DNA from: Blasia pusilla
Lineage: Eukaryota > Marchantiophyta > Marchantiopsida > Blasiales
Assembly: GCA_050084515.1 (NCBI GenBank)
Contig: CM114271.1
Location: forward strand, 23,374,001 to 23,438,000
Direction of reading: 5' to 3'
DNA length: 64,000 nt
Part shown: positions 19,888 through 31,729 of the stretch, one piece after another
Numbering within the stretch: the stretch's first letter is position 1
Layout: the number at the start of each line of letters is the position of its first letter
Program-made: the position numbers and the translations under genes
The notes under the pieces: generated by a model
What the model was told of the DNA's origin: nothing
The model's database searches: none
What the model saw: only the letters and a program-made list of their open reading frames with translations

Positions 19888-22800
19888 ATGGATAATTATG
19901 TTAAGCTCACTTGTGGCAGTCATCTGGCGGCCTTTCCTCAATCAGAAATCATTCGACCCCAAGCTCGTAAGTCTTTCATGGTAGTGGATGAAAATTTTCT
20001 GTCTGTTCGATTTGTTCTCCAAATTGGAACCATCTTTGTATCCAAAGATGTTAGGTGGACGGTGCACGGAAGACATAATAGGTGAGATGGTCCAGCCAAG
20101 TGACCTCGCACCGTAAAGTATGGAATCTCCTACCTCTAGCAAATGGTCAATACAGAGTTAACGGCCCGCCCTCGAATTCGTCATTTCCCAAGTAGACGGT
20201 CTAGAATTTCCTAGTGCTCCGAGCTCTACGTTTGCAACTCCAAGCTCTGCAGATCCGGCTTCAACTCCAACTTTGCACGCTCGTAACAATGTTGTTCTTC
20301 CTGAAGAGATTTCGGATGTTATCAACCTCAGTGGATCCGCTTCGGACACCAATCGGGCCCTCTGTCGCCTACTGTTCCTCTTGCAGTATCAGGCAATAGT
20401 TTGCTTTCGTCTCGGCCTTGAAAATGTTCAAGCACATTCTTGTCGACGAGCTGCCGCCCACGTATGATGGTAATTGCATTTTTGAGTTGCCTCCACTTGC
20501 TGCTCTTGCTCAAAAGAAGGATGGAGGACGCATGAAGGGTATGGACAAAAAGTCTGATTGTCATTGATGGTGTAGGCTTCAACGGACTAGTGCTTCAATT
20601 CCAGATGGTCCTTGGATTGTCTCCTACCGCCAATGCGTGGGAGCCTTGGAGTGTAGAAGTCCAGCATGCCCGTATCTAGAGCGCAACGGGCGAGTCAATA
20701 CGTCGCAATTCCCTCCCAAGAATGCAGATACTCCATACGAGGTCGGTGCCACCATACCGCCGGGAGGCCATCGATGTCCTCATTGTCGTCGCATCGCCCT
20801 TCGCGTTGGAGCGTGTCCTGCATACATATTTTTCATTGTCCACGACTTGGGCTCCACGTCAGAGTATACAAGACTGGCAGTCCATGTTGGCTCCCACACT
20901 CATCCTGTGACCGATGCAATTCAAAGACACATCAAGGAGGATGTGGCGAAGAAAGTAGTCGAGGTCTACAAAAACTCTCCTGGTTCAAAGCCCGGAGTGA
21001 TCAAGCTCACAATGGCATCACAAATTTGTGAACAATTGCTTGGAATCCCTGGACAGGGCGAGATTATGGCGGTTGAGGAGAAACAACTCTGGGAGAATCT
21101 CGCATTTCTCGCTGATCGTGAATGCTTCCGGAATTTGCCGCGTCAAATACGAGTTTTGGATGGAAAGACGGCCGAAATGGATGCCATCGCCAGAATCAAG
21201 GCCAACTCCAGATTTCCATTCATTCAGAGATGGCAGTTCATGCGCCAAGGAGGCGAGGGATCGAGGGCCTATGTCTTCAAAATATCAACCACAGGTCCGT
21301 TGAGTGACCTCGATCTAATAGATCAAATGAGGGAAGGGGAAGATCTTTACGGGAGTTGGGTAAGCTTTGATATTTGCTACAGAGTGTTGAATGGATGGTT
21401 GACGATGGGTGCTCACGTTTATGACCATGTGGAGAAGGGACTCAAAACTATATTTTTCTGTGAAGTAAAGGCAGAAGACGTTGGCAGTTTGAAGATGTGC
21501 TGGTTACTCTTATTGGAGGTGGTGAAGGAAAACAAAAGGCCACCTCCGGAAATTTATGGGTTCATGGCAGACAATGCACAACTTGGGTGGATTGCTATCC
21601 GGGAAGTGTTCTCGGGTGGAGAGGTTCAACCGGAGAGGGAAAGGTCGGATGCTTTCCATTGGCAACAGTCTGTGACCCGGTACACCAAATCTTGCATCAA
21701 GGAGAATAAGAGGACAAAGCATGTGACTCTACTCCAACGCTGCAAGGACAGAAAAACCTTGAAGCAGGCCATGGAATGCCAGGAAGAACTTCATGGGTGG
21801 TGGAGGAAGCATGCGATTGAGGGGAAGTACAAAGAGTTGTGCTCTTGGTTGAGTTGGTGGATCAGACGTATGAGACAATGGGGAAACTTCATGTGGCAGG
21901 TGAGTTCACTATTTTGTCTTGTCAAGCTCACGCTGAGAATTTTTTGTAAAGTTGTAGCTCAGGGTGAGAAGCGTGGGAACTATATGGATTTCAAACCCAA
22001 GAAACCAAGCAAGCTGTCGGATGCGACGGGTTGCCCGAGTGTGCAACCCGACGGAAACCGACGGGTTGCATCTAGATGTTTGGTGCAACCGGAGTGTGCA
22101 ACCCGTCGGGACCCGACGGGTCACAGAGTCGTTCATGGGATGCCTCGGCCTTGCAACCCATCCAGTTCCGACGGGTTGCAGTAGGTGGGTTTAAGGTTAC
22201 AACACGTCGGGACCCGACGGGTCGCATAGTCGTTCATGGGATATCTCGGGCCTACAACCCATCTGGTTTCGACAGGTCGCTTATTTCTTTGACTCCTGAG
22301 TTATTTTTGTTCCCTTCTAACATTGCCGTCGTTGCAGGGATTGAACGTTCATGAAAATGCCCTCTGCCCCAACACAAGTGGAGCAGAAAGTGTTCATTCC
22401 TCTTGGAGGTCGTCACAAGCATGCCAACGAATTTCACTTGTGGAGGCATGCCAACAAGACCAGGCAAGAGCAATGCTATAGTTTGCAACATCCCATATCT
22501 TCCTCACAAAAGGCATAACAAAAGGAAAGGGGCGGTCGATCTACGAGCTCTATGTCAAGGCGGCTGTGAGATCTGGTGATGAAAAAATGTATGTCGAAGC
22601 CTTCAACCGGTGCGTAGCTGGAACTCCCCTCGAGCAAGACGTACACATTGGTGGGGATATTTGTGGGCAGATTTCAAGACGTCCCATACAGATGGTGGTA
22701 GAGCAGTCCGAACGAGACTCGTGGAGATCAGATAAGTATCTTGACTTCAGACAGGTGAAGAGGCAGCATCGAGGAACGAATCCGGTGATTGATTTGGATG

Positions 22801-23350
22801 AGGAAATTACACCGCCGAGGTATTCGGGGACCCCGGACCCGTCCCAAATCCGTGATGGAGTTACTCCTCCAAAATCAGTGAATGTTTTATTTCAAAAGCC
22901 CTCCGTTGCTGGAAGTTTGCAACATCCTGTCATTGGGGTGGTTCAACAATATGGGATTCCGGTAATGGAGGTGGATTGCAACCTAAAACGGTGGCATATA
23001 TCTCGGAGCAACCCAGGACGTGGACCCACCTGTAGGGCAGGATCTGATGGCATTAGGAGAGCATGCGGCACTTTCCTAAATAAGAATCTGACAAGGATCG
23101 GACGACCATCGCTGGGTTTTGGGGACTCAAAACCTTTGATCGTTTCACGAGGACGGGGATTAATTGAAGTACTTCTTACGCCCAAATGAATCTTGCGCTT
23201 TCGAAGTCTTATCCGCCGCCATAGGAGCTCCGAGAATACCCCCACGATTTGGCCCATCGCCGCAGGCACGAACTGCACTCAAGACGAAGTGGACAATCTT
23301 ACAAGTGCCGGTTTCAGACTCGTAGACGGGGGAAGTTTGGAGCATGTTCA
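19888..23350 (+). pseudogene. Mutator-type transposase of the element, copy B (3'-truncated)
   Basis: Starts MDNYVKLTCGSHLAAFPQSE. A DDE-type core lies at about 21340-21880: SFDICYRVLNGWLTMGAHVY (first acidic position), FFCEVKAEDVGSLKMC, then YGFMADNAQLGWIAIREVF (second Asp), SDAFHW (the C/H-type position) and LHGWWRKHAIEGKY. The order and spacing resemble the MULE transposase core. The exon ends at 21899 (CAG|GTGAGT). The best in-frame acceptor is GCAG|AAAGTG at 22386/22387, giving KVFIPLGGRHKHANEF. The second exon is a region of unknown role (IYELYVKAAV, ISRRPIQMVVEQS). Frameshifts at 20090-20640, 22490-22520 and about 23060 break it, and similarity to segment D ends near 23350 before the SWIM finger. 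Confidence 0.65.
22010..22295. repeat. Palindrome array in transposase intron, copy B
   Basis: About six palindromes with centres ATG, AAA, GGACC and AGTT, for example CAACCCGTCGG-GAC-CCGACGGGT. The order of centres (GGATGCG first, GGAAACC second) is the same at the start of the homologous intron of segment D at 44165-44225, so individual palindromes are orthologous. Confidence 0.85.
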
Positions 23351-24108
23351 GGTCAGGGTCATTCATCACTGGCCGAGGATTTGGATTGTAGGATCCGAGG
23401 TCAAGGATGTTTTTGGGAGATGCCGCAAGTAGTACGACACTTGCAAGAGAGTCAAACATGTTCTCCAGCGTACATTTTGGAGAACGTGCCATTGTTGGGA
23501 GACACTCGTGCACGTGTGATGACGAGTGTGTATTAGGTGAGGTCTTGGTTGGGACTTGCTGTGTTGCTGGATGCAACGAGAGTTGGATCACGTGCCCATC
23601 GTCCTCGACTGTGGTGGACAAACCTGATACCATCAAAGGTACTGAGTCGAGCATATGATGGAGTCCAGAGAGCACCACATCTCAGGGCGTCAATCTTAGG
23701 TGGTGACGCGGGATGATAGACCACCGTTGGTGATGGCAAATAGGGTGGGGGAGTTGAGGGCAACCTTACCCAGGTTGGTGAGCTTCCCAGCATCCCATGC
23801 CTTTTGTCAGGGAGGGCCATGCATGATTTGGGATGAGGTGACCTGAGCATTAGAGGAGCCTATAGCAGATGAGCACGAGCGCGTCATGGGGTTCGCTACG
23901 GGTACTACGGCGGTGCCAAGGATGGCTGAGGCATCCCGGAGACAGGTGTTGGGGTAGGCGATGGACCTCAACTATCTCACATGGATAGTCAACCTAGGTA
24001 TGGCTGAGCAGAGACGGATGCAAGTGTAATCCATGCCATCACGTCCACAAGTTGGACCATTGCCTACAAGGTGTGTACATGCATTGGCTATGGGCGAGAC
24101 GAGGAGAG
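23351..24108 (+). other. Unassigned junction, then 5' part of gypsy G2
   Basis: 23351-23690 is not assigned; no recognisable domain. From about 23690 to 24108 the sequence is plausibly the gag/protease part of G2, because it becomes continuous with 34819 onward when the LTR element between them is removed (target site ATAGG on both sides). The boundary between segment B and G2 could not be located precisely. Confidence 0.4.
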
Positions 24109-24113
24109 ATAGG
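24109..24113. repeat. Target site duplication (left copy), ATAGG
   Basis: The five bases ATAGG precede the LTR start TGTGATACCC at 24114. The same five bases follow the LTR end at 34813. This is the expected integrase footprint. Confidence 0.9.
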
Positions 24114-25221
24114 TGTGATACCCACAATTTTGTAATCTTGAAGAATAAATCTTTTTATTCAACGAAGACTCTTGTATATTATGATTTTGATTTTGATTAT
24201 TTATTATTATGAAGAAGAATAAGTGAATCACCAAGTTCCGAAGACAAGGCAGAGAGATGAAGATCAAGGATTTTCCTTAGAGGAGAATCAAAAAAAGAAG
24301 TATTTTCCTTGAAGCTCTTAAGCCCAGCTTAGCAAAGCTTAGCAAAGTCTAACGAAGCTCAAAGCTCTATACACTCAACATGATTGAAGAAGGAAATTTT
24401 GAAAGCTCAACATGATTGAGATTTGAAACGACACATAGTTTAAACAATGAGACTAGGAAAGGGTGCGACCCTTTGTATCAAATTGGTAGTTAGAATAGTT
24501 TTGTACCATGGATTCATAGGGATCGTAGGAAAAGCTAAGTGAACCATAGATCTAGGTAGTTACAGATATTGAAGAGACACCCCTTCATCAAGAACGCCGG
24601 ATCATAGAAACGATCCTACTCGTCAAGAATATTTAAGAAACAGAGAGAAGCTATTATCATCATTCGCTCATGAAGTCCTTATCTTTGAGGAATGGTCCGA
24701 GCAAGAGAGTTGTACCCTCTGAGCTTGTAGATACTTTGAAGTCTTCCAATTCTTGATGGAGTAGTAAAGCATTCATTCATTCATTCTGATGTGCGATGCT
24801 TATGTCTGAATATTTTTTGGGTGCCGAGTGAAGAGTGAATCAGGCGAACCTTTCTCATCAATGGAATAATCAAATATAAAGTTGTATGAAATTTGTTTGA
24901 CAGAGAGTAACCTACCCCGACGGATTGAGTTCCGAAAGTAGGAGAAGCCAGCTTTATTCTTGAGGTCTCTGTGAGGTTCCGAGATGATGAGAGAACAAAT
25001 TGCCTGAACGTCCTTTAAACTCCACTCGAGAGAATTGAAGAAGAAAATATAGGTACTAAGAAGGATCGGAAGCTGATACTGGAATATTACATTTGAATTA
25101 CATAACCAATTACACTTTTACAACATAATCATCACTTTATACTCTCTTTTCATCCAACAATGATCCTCTTGGGGATCGAACTCTACAATTGACTGTAAAT
25201 AAGAAACACTTACACATTACA
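24114..25221 (+). repeat. 5' LTR
   Basis: About 1108 bp, TG...CA ends. Collinear with 33634-34813. Differs mainly in a region at 24290-24420, where the 3' LTR has an expanded run of CGAAGC-type units that is short here. Confidence 0.92.
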
Positions 25222-25238
25222 TATAGTCGAAGACTTTT

Positions 25239-25258
25239 TGGCGCCGCTGCCGGGGATC
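25239..25258 (+). promoter_or_regulatory. Primer binding site, tRNA-Asp type
   Basis: TGGCGCCGCTGCCGGGGATC, 17 bases after the 5' LTR. It closely resembles the TGGCGCCGTTGCCGGGGATC site of plant gypsy elements primed by tRNA-Asp, with one difference. Confidence 0.75.
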
Positions 25259-25993
25259 ATATCCTTGGCTGAGAAGGGAGAGAAAGATCCATGGGGAAGC
25301 ACGGAACGGAGAAAGAAGCTTCGCTCCTAGACAACCCACATTCTAATTCTTACTAAAGACCATCGGCTAGCTCTAGCGACCCCCGTAAGACAATGTATGC
25401 TTGAAGATAACAATACAGTTGCTGCATTGGTGCTAGAGAAGATAGGCCAACTAATTAGAATGGTCAAAGAACCGGTCGCCGAACGGTGCTTCGCCCATGG
25501 ACGATAGTTGTACTTGGTGAAAACCGGTACTTTGTCTATGGGAGAAAACTGGCAGGAAGCGTAGGAGCACCAGGCACCCTCCTGTAGATGTAAAAAGAAT
25601 CAGTAGTTAACCTCCATCCATGGACCCTTACCCTATCGCCACCGTGGGGGTGATCGCGAGTTGCCAAATCCCCCAAGAGGCTTATGGAAGGCTCTCCGCC
25701 CTCTTCGCGAGCAATGAGCCAATCGGGCGAGTAGGCAGAGAGAATAAAGAACCGGCTTGAAACCCCTGGTTTTTGTCTCGAGTCTTCGTCCTCGTCCGAA
25801 GGCGAAGACCAAGAAGAAAGAAAGGGACAAATTTCCCACTACGTCCCCTGCTTGTTCGCAGTCGGACGAAGAGTCGTCCTGGGACCCCTTTGGAGAGTCA
25901 GGGAGCGAGGAGCCGATCAGAGCACCTCGGGCGGCACCCTTACCTCCTCCCTCTCGAGCATCAAGCCCGGGAGCCAGCAAGAGAGCAGTGCCC
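25259..25993 (+). other. Leader region between primer site and gag
   Basis: About 735 bases before the likely gag ATG. The last part (25750-25990) can be read as a charged Ser/Pro-rich stretch in frame with gag (KTKKKERDK, SDEESSWDPFG), so gag may begin upstream. No other signal identified. Confidence 0.4.
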
Positions 25994-27180
25994 ATGGCCA
26001 ACACTAGAAAAAATTTGCTAAGGTACCCCACCTTTGCTGGAGGCCGACGAGACGATGTGGATAACTTTGTTCTTGAATTCACCCATGTCGCAAGAGCCAA
26101 TGGGGAAGGGGCAGAGGAGGATTTGTTACGAAGTCTTTCCAGGCCTGCTCAAGAAGCGAGCAAGCCAGTGGTACGAAGGTCTCGGAGCAGAAGTCACGGA
26201 AATCTGGAAAAGGGTCTTGGAATCCTTCCTACACGAGTTCCGCGACTTGGAGTTCGAGGACAGGCTTCTTACAAAGCTTCGCGACCTGAAGCGAAGAAAG
26301 AAGGAAACTCTCCGGGAATATACCCAACGGTTCCGGAGCCTTGTGAATAAGCTAGAACACACGACTACCTCTCAATTGGTAGATTGGTTCGTGTCTGGCT
26401 TGTCCAAAGAAATGGATCGGTATTGCCGGAGAGGCCAACGGGATTCCCTAGAGGCAGTCATAGCCTCTGCTGAGGCGTACAAAGCTTCAGAAAAGTCCCG
26501 CCGAACACGAAGACGGCGTCACCAACGAAGAGGGGCGTCGCAGACTAGTGCTTCGTCCGAAGACGAAACGTCCTCCACCGACACGGAGTCCTCTACAGAG
26601 GATTCGTCCTCGGACTTGGAGCAGGAGGTAAAAGCTAAAAGGAAAGGGAAGAGCAGGCGTCATCGCTCCCCCAAGCACCAGACTAAAACCCGACCAAGTA
26701 CCAAGCGTCGTCCTCAGCGGTCGGAAAGTCCGGTAAGAGGGACGGCAAGGAAGGCCGGCAAGTCGGCCATGGAGGAACTCAGTAAACAAATGGCTGAGTT
26801 GAAGGTACATCTGGCGGCCCAAAAGGACCCCAGAAGACGACCCGGGCTGATGAGGCCCAACGTTTGGTGTAGTAGTTGTGGAACCCAGGGGCATACTGTA
26901 CAATAATGCCCTGCGGTGGGTCCAGGAAGAGGCCCCTATTGAAGAAGGATGGTATGAACCAGAACAGTGGGAAGGGTGCTATGCCGTGCAAGCGGTGCCA
27001 CCCCCAAACCCTGGAAGAAGCTGGATCACGCGGTATGTACCTCCGGAATACGGGGAACAGAGACCCCTGAGACAGATTATGGGTGCGGCGGCCTTCACGC
27101 CACCCATCAAGAGAAATTATTGTTATAACTGCGGCGCAGCAGACCACTGGGCCAATAATTGCCCAAACCCGGGTTAAGCG
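25994..27180 (+). pseudogene. Gag of the LTR retrotransposon
   Basis: Likely start ATG 25994 (MANTRKNLLRYPTFAGG). The capsid-like part reads WYEGLGAEVTEIWKRVLESF and LREYTQRFRSLVNKLE, a typical retrotransposon gag helix set. A basic and Ser-rich region with EDETSSTDTESSTEDSSS follows. Two zinc knuckles lie at 26872-26911 (CSSCGTQGHTVQ, a stop, then C) and 27122-27163 (CYNCGAADHWANNC); a third, CGNCKKGGHTAVEC, lies in the following frame at 27199. A frameshift near 26125 and the stop at 26905 break the frame. Gag forms the particle and binds the element RNA. Confidence 0.8.
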
Positions 27181-27183
27181 ACG

Positions 27184-30100
27184 GTGGGACTCAATCCCTT
27201 ATGCGGGAACTGCAAGAAGGGCGGGCACACTGCCGTGGAATGCCCGGAGCCTAAGGTCCCACGTTTGTTGGTCAGGTATGTAAATACTCCAGCGGCTCAA
27301 CCAGAGCCCAAGAACGATGTAAATGTACAACTGGTCCGGGTGGAAGAAGTAGTGTCCCCAAGACCAAAGCGAGTCACCATCAGCGAGGAAGACTCGACCC
27401 AAGGGGCCAACGAAGAATCATCAGACTGGCCCAAAGAATTTCAAGAAACAGTGTTGGCGGTCACCACGAGATCAAAGAGTCAGACCGTAGGGACCCCAAA
27501 GGTAAAGAAGGGTGCTTCGTTTTCGCGCGAAGCTCGGGAGCCCAAGAACAAAGCGGTGAACACCTTACGTGCCGGAAAGGCCATCCTCAAAGGCGATGTG
27601 GACCCGGCCTTTGACCGAAGTCATTCGAAATACTTCCATCAGGATGTGGAGGACCAGGTCCGTGCTCAAGTGCGGGAGGCCCAAGAACCAGAGGGGAAAC
27701 AGACCCCAGAAAAGGCAAAGGCCAACCCAAGTACGACAGTCCAAGCCATGGCGACATCACCACTGGTCCTAGAAGCGTACAATTTACTGAGGGACTTGGC
27801 GTCAACCCCGGCCAACATAACCCTGCTGCAGTTGCTAATGGATAACCCAGTATACGGAAAAATCCTGCAGCAGTGGAAAATCAGCCGCAAAAGACCCAGG
27901 AAGGCAGCGAAGCAGCTACCAGTGGTGGACCTGTTCCGTATCAAAGTCGAGGACTTGGGAGCCCCCGAAGTGGAGGTGGAGATTGAGGGCCATACTATTA
28001 AGAAGGTCCCCATTGATTCCGGAAGCGGAATCAATATTATGACAGAGCACACAGCTCGGGCCCTAGGGTACACGGTGTACGAGCCCACAGACAAGTACTT
28101 GCGGTTTGTGGATCAATCCCGGAAGAGACCCCTCGGACAGCTCACGCAAATTCCGACCATGCTCGGGGGGGTGTTGTTTATGTTGGACTACTTAGTCTTA
28201 CAGCCCATGACCGCGACGGGCTATCCTTTGCTCATCGGAAGACCCTGGCTGTATGGCGCGAGAGTGACTACAGATTGGAAAAGGCGACGGTTCACATTCC
28301 AGGCGCCGAATCAGGACTCGAAGCGGCTCATCAAGTTGTCGTGGAAATCTCGACCACCCCAAGGAGAGACGCCACCGACTGACGACGGCTATACGTCAGA
28401 TCAAGACAACACCACCGCTACCGAGTCCTCGTCCAATGTATATTATTTAGAATGTTATGAAATAGATGAGCAGGCAATACCCTCCAAGCCAAGGTCGACT
28501 CGAGAGGAAGAGAAGCTAGGTCATAGCACCTTCCGTTTATCAAAACATGGTTCGGGAGCAGGACTATGTCCATGTCAATATTGCAGATCAAAAAAATCTC
28601 TACGCCTTTCGGCGGATTTGTCTCCTACCACACTTATAAAATATAAAAGACTACTGTTTGAGTATTTGGATGTCTTTGCATACTCTATGGATGAAATGAG
28701 AGGCATTCCCGCACAATATGGTGAACACCGAATTGATCTTAAAGAAGGCGCGGTCCCGGTGCGAATGCGACAATATCGACTGAACCCAAAGTACTCATTG
28801 TTAGTCAAGGATGAGATCGATCAGCGTCTCGAGGCAGGAATAATCTATCCGGTGTTAAGCAGCGAGTGGGTGTCGCCCATCGTAATTGTGCCTAAAAACA
28901 AACGGGCAAAACCGAGTGTGCCAGGACTATCGGAAATTAAATGCGCCACCTTAAAAGACCACCATCCTCTACCTTTCACCGACAGTATTTTGGATAAAGT
29001 GGCCGGGCACGAGCGTTATACCTTCTTAGACGGGTATTCGGGGTACAACCAGGTATCCATAAGAGAAAAGGATCGTCCCCTCACAACGTTCACGACGGAC
29101 TAGGGAACTTTCGCATATCGCGTAATGCCTTTTGGGTTGTGCAATGCCCTGCCTACTTTCCAACGGATGATGATCTCCATCTTCCAGGAGTATCTTCGGA
29201 AGTTCGTCGAAATCTTTTAGACGATTTTTGTATCTTTAGCACGGAGGCGAACATCTTGAAAAGTTAGAGTTAACACAGACGTCGCCGCAAAAGTGCATTT
29301 GTCCCTTCATCCGAACAAATCCTATATCGCTATGAAACAAGGAATTTTGCTGGGACACCGAGTGTCGGCGCAAGGGAATTGAGGTCGACAAGGCGACAAG
29401 GCCAAGGTGGATATTATCGTCGCATTGGAACCACCCACTAATCTCCGGAATTGAGAGGATTCTTGGGACATGTCAGGTATTATCGACTGTTCATTAAAGA
29501 TCACGCGGTAAAAGCAGGGCGCTCTTACTGCATTACTTAGAAGACCACCGAATGGGAGTGGACACCAACGCGTGCCAAGTGGCATTTGACACCTTAAAAG
29601 ACGATTGCAAAAGGCTCTTGTATTTCCGGTCCCCGATTGGACCAAACCCTTCCACGTGTATGTAGACACATCCTCATTTGCCATTGAGTAGTGCTCAGCC
29701 AATTGGATGAGCACAAACATGATTTTCCAATTTGCTACGCCGGCCGACAACTATCGGCGGCAGAGCAGAAATATACAACCACCGAACGAGAGGCGTTAGG
29801 CATGGTCTTCTCGTGTAAAAAGTTCGACACTATTTATTAGGGTACGAATTTTTCTTTCATGTGGATCATTTTGCACTTTCGGACCTTTAATGGTGAAAGC
29901 CGACTGGGGACGCATTGCACGATGGATCTTGTTGCTACAAGAATTCACATTCGATGTGGTGACCCGTGCGGCAAGGTGCATACCAATGCCGATTTTCTTT
30001 CCCGTTGAGGATGACAAACGCGACCTCACCCAATCATCGATGATACCTTTCCCGATGAAGATCTGTTCGGATAATGAGGAACGGTTGAGCCGATCGTTGT

Positions 30101-31356
30101 ATGCGGATATTCTCGCGTTTTCTAATGACTCGCGACTTCGCCCGATGACGGAAGCACGCGCAGTTTTTTACATCGGATAGGCCCTTATGAGCTCTGGTCA
30201 AGGGTCTTATTCAAATTAGGTGCTGATGAAGAGCATCGAAGATGCTTGGAAGCTGAAGAGGTTCCCCAAGTCATCAGAGCTCTGCATATGGCTGATTCCG
30301 GTGGACACTATGCGGTAAAAAATACCGTGAAGAAAATTTTGGCCGCACGATATTGGTGGCCGACTAAGTACAAAGACGAGGTAATTTTATTCGAGTTGTG
30401 ATGCTGTCAAAAAGGTGTCGACCCACGGCGACTCACGCGGTGGCCTTTGGTCCCCATCATGCCCCTAGCTCCTTTTGAAAAATGGGGCATTGACTTCGTA
30501 GGCCCTATCTCCCCGGCCACTCGCCAAACCCGGCGGAAGTATATTCTTATCGCCACGGACTATTGTTCTAAGATGGTTGAAGCAGTAGCCACGCGGAAAG
30601 ATGACAGTGAAATAGTGGCTAAGTTTTTATACGAGATGATTATCACGCGTTATGGCTGTCCGTTGGAACTAGTCAGTGATCGGAGGACGACTTCCGAACC
30701 AGACTATTGAGTCTCTCACTTCCCACTTTCTCATTAAGCATCGGAAAACCACTCCCTACAACCCAAAAGCCAACGGGTTGACGGAAAAATCGAACGGCCT
30801 CATTTGCCGAATATTGAATCGATTAACGGTAACCTATTCCTATGATTGGGACACAAAAATTGCCCCAGCATTATGGGCGTACCGAACAGCTGAGAAGGTG
30901 ACGACAAACTACACCCCGTTCTTCCTGACTTATGGCGTACATCCCTTAACACCTATTCAATGGGCGTTGCCCACTTATCGGGTATTGAGGGCACAAGAAC
31001 GGAAGTCATGCGGACGGTTATCGAACACGTGAATGAGACCCTAGTGGAGTTGGAAGAAGCACGATGCTCGCGTTACGACGGACAGACAGCCCAAGTGCAA
31101 AAGAACGTAAGAAACGTTATAATCGACATCTCCGCCACAATCTATCGATGTTGGCGACTTAGTGATATTGTATGATAACCGGCGACTAAAGTTCCCCGGA
31201 AAATTAAAATTAAATTGGATGGGACCCTACCGGGTATTGGCCATCTATGATAATGGATCCCTCCAATTAGAAACCTTACAGGGAGAATCCCTACCCACAC
31301 GAGTCAATGGAATGCATGTGCGCCGGTATTATGAGCCCGAACCTGAGGATGAGTGA
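27184..31356 (+). pseudogene. Pol (protease, reverse transcriptase, RNase H, integrase) of the LTR retrotransposon
   Basis: The reading frame is open from 27184 to 29103. Protease: KVPIDSGSGINIMTEHTARA near 28003 (the DSG active site). Reverse transcriptase: LEAGIIYPVLSSEWVSPIV, HERYTFLDGYSGYNQV, a TAG at 29101, then AYRVMPFGLCNALPTFQRMM; the DD-containing palm motif near 29219-29235 is shifted by one base. RNase H is recognisable but broken (29620-30010). Integrase: HMADSGGHYAVKNT near 30287, WGIDFVGPIS near 30485, LELVSDR near 30665, KANGLTEKSNGLI near 30768, and a C-terminal KLNWMGPYRVLAIYDNGSLQ. The end is at 31356. A lineage-typical gene order, inactivated by at least six lesions. Confidence 0.85.
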
Positions 31357-31369
31357 AACATGAGGAAGG

Positions 31370-31620
31370 GGTAGGCAAACGCCCCGTGCTTCGCAAAGTA
31401 GCGGCACGCAGGTTCAAAGACATGATTAGCCAGCGGCAAATAGCGGCAAGTTCAGACATACAAAGTTCGTGGAAAATATACCGAAGTTCAAAATATACCG
31501 TGATCCGCGAAGTAGCGAAGCACCGAGGTTCCAGACAGCCCATGCTTCGCGAAGCAGCGAAGCGCAGGAAGATAGGAAGGGGAAGCGTGGCGAAGCCGCG
31601 AAGCGCCCACTTTCTTGTTA
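31370..31620 (+). repeat. CGAAGC/GCTTCG-rich region after integrase
   Basis: The hexamer CGAAGC or its complement GCTTCG occurs many times with variable spacers (for example GCTTCGCGAAGCAGCGAAGC). The same motif is expanded inside the 3' LTR at about 33840-33960. No coding capacity is convincing here. Confidence 0.6.
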
Positions 31621-31729
31621 CTGACCAGCGCCCGCGACCGACCAAGAACGACAAGGGGAGCGGACTATAAAGCGATCTGGCGTACCCAAGCGGGTATTTT
31701 CATGGACGGATCACCACAAAGTTGCGTGA

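Larger units (their letters stand above)
11817..23350 (+). mobile_element. Mutator-like element, segment B (longest copy, right end missing)
   Basis: From the left end at 11817 it carries, in order, the 3' region, the minus-strand methyltransferase (13630-16152), the minus-strand ParB-like gene (16176-18573), a divergent promoter region, and the plus-strand transposase (from 19888). Similarity to segment D breaks off at about 23350, before the SWIM finger, so the right end is lost. Palindrome arrays lie in every noncoding interval. The same gene order in segment D shows that the divergent pair is one inherited unit. Confidence 0.8.

Noticed and set aside
1-23350. Bacterial contamination as a source of the ParB and methyltransferase genes
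   Set aside because: Genes have GT-AG introns, plant-type TATA boxes, sit with a eukaryotic transposase and occur in four segments interleaved with plant retrotransposons.
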